The notes beneath the pieces are model-generated. The model was not told the origin of the DNA and ran no database searches. It saw only the letters and a program-made list of their open reading frames with translations. From assembly GCA_039621445.1 (NCBI GenBank), contig CP154955.1, positions 48,158,086-48,222,085 on the forward strand: a stretch of 64,000 nucleotides of DNA, written 5' to 3'. Below, in pieces: positions 59,001 to 64,000 of the stretch (the stretch's first letter is position 1; each line of letters starts with the position of its first letter). The translations under genes and the position numbers were made by a program. Source of the stretch: Euglena gracilis. Taxonomy: Eukaryota; Euglenida; Euglenophyceae; Euglenales.

Positions 59001-60889
59001 GATTCTCTTATTTCAATTTGAAATGAACGTAAACACATCCGAATGTCCTTAGAAACGTCAAAAAACGTCCCAAATTCAAAAAAATTGTGAAAAATGGCTA
59101 AATCAGCTGAGATCCATGGCCACTGACAAAAATTCCTTTGGTGTGCAATGCCCAAACCCTAACCCTACCCCTGACCCTGACCCTGACCCTAACCCTAACC
59201 CAGCTCTTTCATCCCATATTTAAAAAAAAAAGTGAAAAACGCGAACTTAGTCGGCCTACGGCCTCCTCCGGGGGGGGGGCTGCCCCCCCCCCCCCCCCCG
59301 GACCCCCCCCGCCTAAAATATCAAAATCCCCTTGTGTGTGCAAGGCAAGGATGACCAGAATGCGCACCCTGACAAAATCCCTTTGTGCTAACTTTGTTGG
59401 ATTTCAGTGACGGTCTGATGGTCGGATCGGAAATTTTTTTGATTTCTGTAGCCGGCTGTTCAGAAACGTGATAAATTGGCCCCTACAAGGTACCAGCTAC
59501 CCCAAGGAGCCGCCCAACTAGGGTTAATACACATGGGGGGACCCTCGCTCGGCGCCTTCTGCGCCTCGCTCGGGTCCCCCCATGATTTTAACCCTAGTTG
59601 GGCGGCTCTTTGGGTTCGCTGGGTACCTTGTAGAGACCAATCTAACAACGTTGAGCGGGAAATGTTCTGCTGTTTGGATAAGAATCGTAACCCTAACCCT
59701 ACTCCTTCAAATCTCGTCAGAAATTCTTTTTTACCACAGGTTGATGCCATCAGGAACTCTTTTTGTGCTAAAATTGCGCTTTTTATGCTCCACAGGGTTT
59801 GGCCAAGGGTTTGGATGCTTTTGAAAAGGAAAACCAATGAGGTCGTTTCTATCGACCATGTGGTCGGCCCGACCTCCAATATGGTCGGTAACCCAAACAG
59901 GTCGGGCCGACCAGGTCGGCCCGACCTAGAGTCAAAAGTCCTTTGAAAAAGGGGGGGTTATGCGGTACAGTGGAGTTTTCTGTCGGCCTCCAGAGGTCGG
60001 GCCGACCATGGTCGGGCCGACCATAGGTCGGCCCGACCTCCAGAACTAGCATAGCCAATATTCCGCCCGGGGCCGGGCATGTAAACGCGCACATTCTCAA
60101 GCCGGTCCGTCCATTTCATGCCGTGTTTTTCCGGCGGCCATTTTGGGAAAGTAGTTCGACCGTTTTGGTCCTGCTTGCAGAATGCGGGGATTTTTTGACA
60201 AATTTTTGCCCAAAAGTGCCCAGAATGGCATTTTGGGCCGTTTTGGGGGGTTCGAAAAATTACGGTCGGGCGCTTTGCCCCAGCTGAAAATCGCAGGGGG
60301 GGGGAAATTGATATCCGCAATTTTTCCGCAATTTCCGCAATTTTCCACAATTTTTCCGCAATTTTTCACCATTTTTTTGAAGAATTTTTTCCCCACCACC
60401 GAATATGGAAGATGCAATGAGTTCAAGCCATTCTTCAAATGGATCAACAGGTGTGCTATTGTGTTTTGTTGTCCCCCCCCCAGTTTACCAATTTTTCTCA
60501 CAGGTGCACCACTGGTCACAGGATTGGGTGCGTCCCACCTGTGCAAAGAACATCAAGCGTGTTGATTCGTGCTCGCCTGCATCGACGTGGGTGTTGCGGT
60601 GTTCTGAACCTCACAATTGAAAATTTTCTAAGTCCCCCCAAGCAGAAATGTGTATACCCGATATCAATTTTTCCGCAATTTTTCCGAAGGCCTCCGATCA
60701 GGCTTCTTTTTAAGTCAGCAGACCCCCCCCCGGGGGGGGAGGGGGGGTGGGGGGGGGGATCCGGGCCGGCCCCCCCCCCCCCGGGGGGGGGGGTCCCGCG
60801 CCGGAGGCGCTGGGTATACCTTTTCGGCGCGAAGCGCCGAAAAATTTTGGAAATTGCCTTTTACGGGCCCGATTTTGGGGGGGTCCCCG

Positions 60890-60921
<32 letters not shown>

Positions 60922-63809
60922 GGGGGGTCCCGCGCCACCCTGGATGGGTGGGGGGACCCCCCTCCCCCCCCCCCCCCCGGGGGTCTTAAAAAGAAGCCTG
61001 CCTCCGATATCAATTCCCCCCCCCCTCCAATCAGTCCGAACTGCGCCAATGTTCAGGTCCAGACCCCCCCCTCCACCTGCCCTTATATTGAAGCTTGGGG
61101 AGGCTTACTTGTGATGAGTGGCCAGGGATCCTGTTGGAGGTCACATTCTGACCTTCATGCTTTTTTTTGGTTCATTTTTTGTCTATTTCAGGGGACGCTG
61201 CTACCCCAGAGATAATTGATGCCTGGAGGGAGGCTTATGGTGCATTGGCCAAGATCTTCATTGATGTGGAGGAAGACCTTTATCGAGAACTGGAGGTGTG
61301 CCCCTGGCCACTTGAAGCTGGCATCCCCCCCAACCTTTGCTGTTCTTTTTCTGGTGCTTTTCTGGCCGGGCATTTCCAAAATGACACAAATTGTTGTTCA
61401 TTTCCGCATTCTTCGACTCCAAGTTCACTTTGAATTCCAGTTTTGCTCTGCGCACCTCACCAAAGGAAGAATGGTGAACTTGGAAAAAAGAACTCTTTTT
61501 TTTGGGAATTGTTTTTGTTAGAATGTATCTCATTATTAAAACTCTCAAACCTGATTTCTCCGAAGAGCAGTCCTTCCCTTTGTATTTTGTTGAAATTTCA
61601 ACCCCACTTTCATCAACATTCAGCTGAACGTTTACTTGAAAGTCAATTGTTGCCTTCACCTGCAAATTTCGTCTGAATTTTAGTCATTTTTCTTTTAAAC
61701 CTCTCCTCAAATCAACCAGGTTTTGATTCGGGAGCCAAATTTGCCCATGTTGCTTTTTTTGCTCCCCGTTTTGGATTCCAGCCCAAATATAAAACTGGGG
61801 AGGGGGTTGTACCTTGGGAAGTTTACGCTTTTCGCCTGTTCACTTGATTTTATTGATTTATCAAAAAAATAACTTTATTTTGATCCCGATTTCTCTCAAG
61901 GGGTGGCGGGCTTCATATTTAGGGGTTACTGATGAGGAAGACGAGTTTTTTACACATCCTTTTTTAATTGTAATTTAGTTATTTTTGCATCCGGTATGTC
62001 GCCTGTGCATGTTTCCCAGAGTCGTCCAGGAGGCTGGCGAGGCTGGCGCGCGTTCAAAGTTGCTCGGTGCGAACCTGAGAGTGACACGATGAAGTCGTTC
62101 TACCTGGAGCCAGTTGATGGGAAGGGCATCTGCCCATACACTGCTGGGCAGTACACCTGCCTGCGCCTCAGCATCCCTGGCCAGGTTTGAAACTCGATTT
62201 TTTTGCGCTCTATCTGTCCCCCCCTGCCACCAAACACCCCAGTAAACCGATCACCCCCAGTCGAGGTTTACAGGTCAGGGGGGGTACACCTTTCGGGGTG
62301 GGGTCGGGGGGCACCCGGGCGGGAAAAAAGTTTTTTGCGAAAAAAAGTCAAATGAAAATTTTAATTTCACGGGTGTTCAGGTGGGGGTGTGGGACCCTCT
62401 GGAGGGAGGAGGGGATGCATAAAATGCCCTCCCCATACAAAACCTCCAACTGATTGGCGCCAAAGGCCAGGAATTTTTTTTTGACATTTCGTGGTAAATT
62501 TCCCTGGATTCCAAAGTTTATTTTGAAATTTTTGCGTGGAAAACAAAAGCATCAAAAAATGTGCAATGTGCTCAAAGTGAAAGGAAAAAGGTATTTTTTG
62601 CTCTTTAGCGCTAAGAGAAAAAATTTTGAACCTGGGAGGGGGTTGGGGTGATAGTGATGTTTTGGGAAAAAAAAATGAAAGTAAAGGGTTGGGTTTTGGA
62701 AGAGTGTAAATGTCCAAGCAAAAGAGATTTCTCCCCCCCCCCCCCCACCACCTTTCAGGGGGTCCAGACCAACCCCGGGGGGCAGGTTTTTTTTGCCATC
62801 ACTGAAATTTTTTCACTTTTTGATGCATCTGAAAAAAAATGAAGGTTTGGGGGGGTCAAATTTTTTTAGGCCCGGCATTTGAGCCAAAGGATCGGTCACC
62901 CAGACCGCGGTTCGTGGGGGTGGTGCCTCTGGACTGGAGGAGGGGTATATTTATTGAACCCTGTATGGAGGGCAACAAAACACCTCCAAACTGATTTGGC
63001 GCCAAAGGCCAGGAATTTTTTTTTGGCTTTTTTCTCACGTTTGTGGTCAAATTTCCCTTGGATTCCAGAGCGGCTGACCTCCCCCTGGGTTCATTTTTTG
63101 AATATTTTTTTTGCGTGGAAAACACAAAAGCATCAAAAAAGGTGCAATGTGCTCAAAAGTGAAGGAAGAAAGGTATTTTTTTGCTCGTTTTCCGGCGCAC
63201 AGCGCTGGAAGAAAATTTTTCGCTGGTTTTGAACCTGCCGGGGAGGGGGTGAGGTGCCCCCCTCCCAGCTTCCAGTGACTGTTTTCGGAAAAAAAAATTG
63301 AAAGTGAATGGATTTTGGAAGAGTAGACGTGATCCCCCCCTGTGCCATCAAGCAAAGGATTTAATTCCATCCCCTCCCCTGTCCACAGACCACTGCTACA
63401 TGCCAACCCCCCGGTCGGGGGGTTGCAGGTAAGGGGGTGCATACGAGCACCCACATTTCCCATAATTAAAGGGAATTGGTTGTTGCAAAAAAGGGGGGAA
63501 AATGAAGGTTTGTATATTTTTAGGAGCATGAACATATTGATAAATATCCTCAGGGGGTATCCAATGGGTGGTTGTCCAATGAAACAAGGAGTAAAACGGT
63601 GCTTTCTGGGAGAGTTGCGACCTGTGATATTTGTTGGTTGGGATTCATAAGTCAGGCAATCAATTTTTGGATTACTTCCAAATTGTTTTGTGTTTGAGTT
63701 TAATTATTAATTCTGTCGTCAGGAGTACCCGGTTCTGCGCAACTACACCATCAGCTCCGCTTCTGGGAAGGCTTGGGTCTCTGGGAAGTACCTCCGCATC
63801 ACAGTGAAG
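50093..63809 (+). CDS. Flavohemoglobin (nitric oxide dioxygenase), 3' incomplete
   Basis: Turns NO, O2 and NAD(P)H into nitrate; cytosolic or mitochondrial. Exons: 50093-50104 (MSNL), 50214-50240 (STVDIVK), 50433-50510 (TAPVLQEHG, EFYEQLF), about 51182-51234 (FNMSHQ), 57428-57599, 61192-61295, 62020-62184, 63723-63809. Phases agree except at the third-to-fourth exon junction. Haem-site residues expected of the family are present: Tyr of EFYEQLF (B10), Gln of FNMSHQ (E7), proximal His of IAHKHVS (F8), Tyr of LPEHY and Glu of DVEEDLY. Then the FAD domain starts (GGWRGWRAFKV, YTAGQYTCLRL, RNYTISS). The rest of the FAD domain and the NAD domain lie beyond the window. Start chosen because MSNL plus RQSTVDIVK joins in frame through a GTGTGT donor. 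Intron 4 is 6.2 kb, loaded with repeats. I recognise the family (bacterial hmp, yeast YHB1). Confidence 0.9.
52916..53019. repeat. Perfect 43-bp hairpin
   Basis: Arms 52916-52958 and 52977-53019 are exact reverse complements with an 18-nt loop (GAGCGAGCGAAGCGAG). The arms contain AATCGACCGACACTAACAGA, related to the neighbouring array unit AAATCGACTGACATAAAC. Confidence 0.9.
53115..53285 (+). repeat. Minisatellite of about 33 bp, array 1
   Basis: Five units of GCGCCTGAATGGAAATCG plus ACTGACATAAACGG. The frame stays open on the minus strand because the unit length is nearly a multiple of three; I see no reason to call it coding. Confidence 0.88.
53985..54132 (+). repeat. Minisatellite of about 33 bp, array 2
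   Basis: Four to five units of the same repeat as array 1, 0.7 kb downstream, same orientation. Both arrays are followed by text on GTTAATGTC and CAGGCGTC, so a larger block was duplicated. Confidence 0.88.
54482..54828 (+). mobile_element. AAATAATACCCC family element, copy 2
   Basis: Aligns with 28362-28740 in the same orientation (GGAGGTCAGATGATCCAGAA, CCCGAAGTCCCGGCCCGAGG). Ends: CCCCCAAATAATACCCCC at left, GGGGTATTATTTGGG at right, inverted. Intronic. Confidence 0.65.
55096..55450 (+). mobile_element. Foldback element with CAATTGCTTA ends
   Basis: Starts ACAATTGCTTAAGC and ends GTAAGCAATTGT, inverted, inside GGTCCAGCCC words. Contains GTGACTGACTGG repeats and four C/G-run palindromes. 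Its inner part is the inverse of 18020-18240. Confidence 0.65.
56836..57112 (+). mobile_element. hAT-type MITE, copy 1
   Basis: 277 bp, ends CAGGCTTCTTTTTAAG and CTTAAAAAGAAGCCTG (perfect inverted repeat), flanked by the 8-bp duplication ATTGGAGT on both sides. CAG-type ends and 8-bp duplications are the hallmark of the hAT superfamily. The interior is palindromic: C/G runs and CGGCGCGAAGCGCCG. No coding capacity. Confidence 0.93.
58016..58391 (+). mobile_element. TA-flanked MITE, copy 2 (mariner-type)
   Basis: Flanked by TA (58014-58015, 58392-58393), 376 bp, nearly identical to 48365-48739; differences are mostly in C/G run length. Intronic. Confidence 0.8.
59150..59200 (+). repeat. Interstitial telomere-like CCCTAA/CCCTGA repeats
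   Basis: Eight degenerate hexamers of CCCTAA type, three of them CCCTGA. Confidence 0.8.
59474..59642. mobile_element. Foldback element with ACCCTAGTTGGGCGG
   Basis: Imperfect inverted arms of about 75 bp from ATTGG-CTACAAGGTACC to GGTACCTTGTAG-CCAAT, with a G/C-rich centre (CGCTCGGCGCCTTCTGCGCC). A half copy occurs at 51720-51775. No coding capacity. Confidence 0.75.
60699..61000 (+). mobile_element. hAT-type MITE, copy 2
   Basis: 302 bp, same ends as copy 1 (CAGGCTTCTTTTTAAG inverted), flanked by the perfect 8-bp duplication CCTCCGAT. Ends 191 bp before flavohemoglobin exon 6. Differs from copy 1 mainly in C and G run lengths. Confidence 0.93.
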
Positions 63810-64000
63810 GTGTGCCGAAGACGTTTTGCTTCTGCAGCTGCAAGGGGGGGGGTGGAATTCTTTTTGAATCAACTTTTTTGCATGCGGCATGAGGCTCAAA
63901 AAAACGCGACACAAAAAATAACACAAAAAAACCATCAAATAAAAGCCAAACAATCCAGACGGGGTTGTTGGTGGCTTTGAAAGTTGGCTTTGAAAAAAGA

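Larger units (their letters stand above)
58845..60075. repeat. Inverted GGTCGGGCCGACC-bearing ends, 1.2 kb apart
   Basis: Left: GGCTCCGTGCGGAAT, then GGAGGTCGGGCCGACC repeats (58849-58960). Right: the inverse, ending GGCATGTAAA side at about 60075. A single left-type copy is at 52709-52760. They may be the ends of one foldback element. Confidence 0.5.
57600..61191. other. Flavohemoglobin intron 5, repeat-filled
   Basis: Holds the second TA-flanked MITE, a GGTCGGGCCGACC foldback pair (58850-58960 and 59860-60075), telomere-like repeats, the 59474-59642 foldback and the second hAT-type MITE. No separate gene seen. Confidence 0.6.

Overview
The window is eukaryotic nuclear DNA. The evidence is two spliced genes with GT-AG introns, a U6 snRNA gene, interstitial TTAGGG-type repeats, large CA/TG and CTG microsatellites, and tyrosine-recombinase (DIRS-type) retrotransposons. 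The U6 sequence is close to plant and algal U6, and coding exons are GC-rich. A flagellate alga or other protist fits, but I cannot name the organism. Intergenic and intronic DNA is unusually rich in long homopolymer C and G runs and in short palindromes.

Layout. (1) Positions 1-9505 hold three DIRS-like retrotransposons nested in one another: relic C (minus, 1-164 and 9224-9505) was hit by element A (minus, 161-9227), and A was hit by element B (plus, 4429-8920). A and B each show inverted terminal repeats, an internal complementary region, a Gag-like part, RT-RNase H with an NPPW methyltransferase-like domain, and a tyrosine recombinase. (2) From about 10.3 to 33.2 kb the minus strand carries more than 20 exons of one large gene, with charged coiled-coil segments in the middle and armadillo-like helical repeats at the C-terminus. 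I do not recognise the family and its 5' end was not found. (3) From 33.2 to 48 kb I see almost only repeats: foldback elements, a 1.1 kb element with terminal inverted repeats, A-rich tracts, and repeated blocks in both orientations. (4) At 49.76 kb lies a U6 snRNA gene (plus). About 230 bp downstream begins a flavohemoglobin (nitric oxide dioxygenase) gene on the plus strand, whose exons are spread over 13.7 kb and run off the window end. Its introns are full of small transposons, two of them hAT-type with exact 8-bp target duplications and one with TA duplications.

How parts work together. In a DIRS element, Gag packages the RNA, RT-RNase H makes DNA, the internal complementary region templates closure of a circle, and the recombinase integrates that circle. 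In B the internal region is exactly the reverse complement of the joined element ends. In A the same holds, and its integration site can be read from relic C: a single TGTC in the empty site became two copies flanking A. The flavohemoglobin has its globin domain with haem-site residues and the start of the FAD domain; the rest lies beyond the window.
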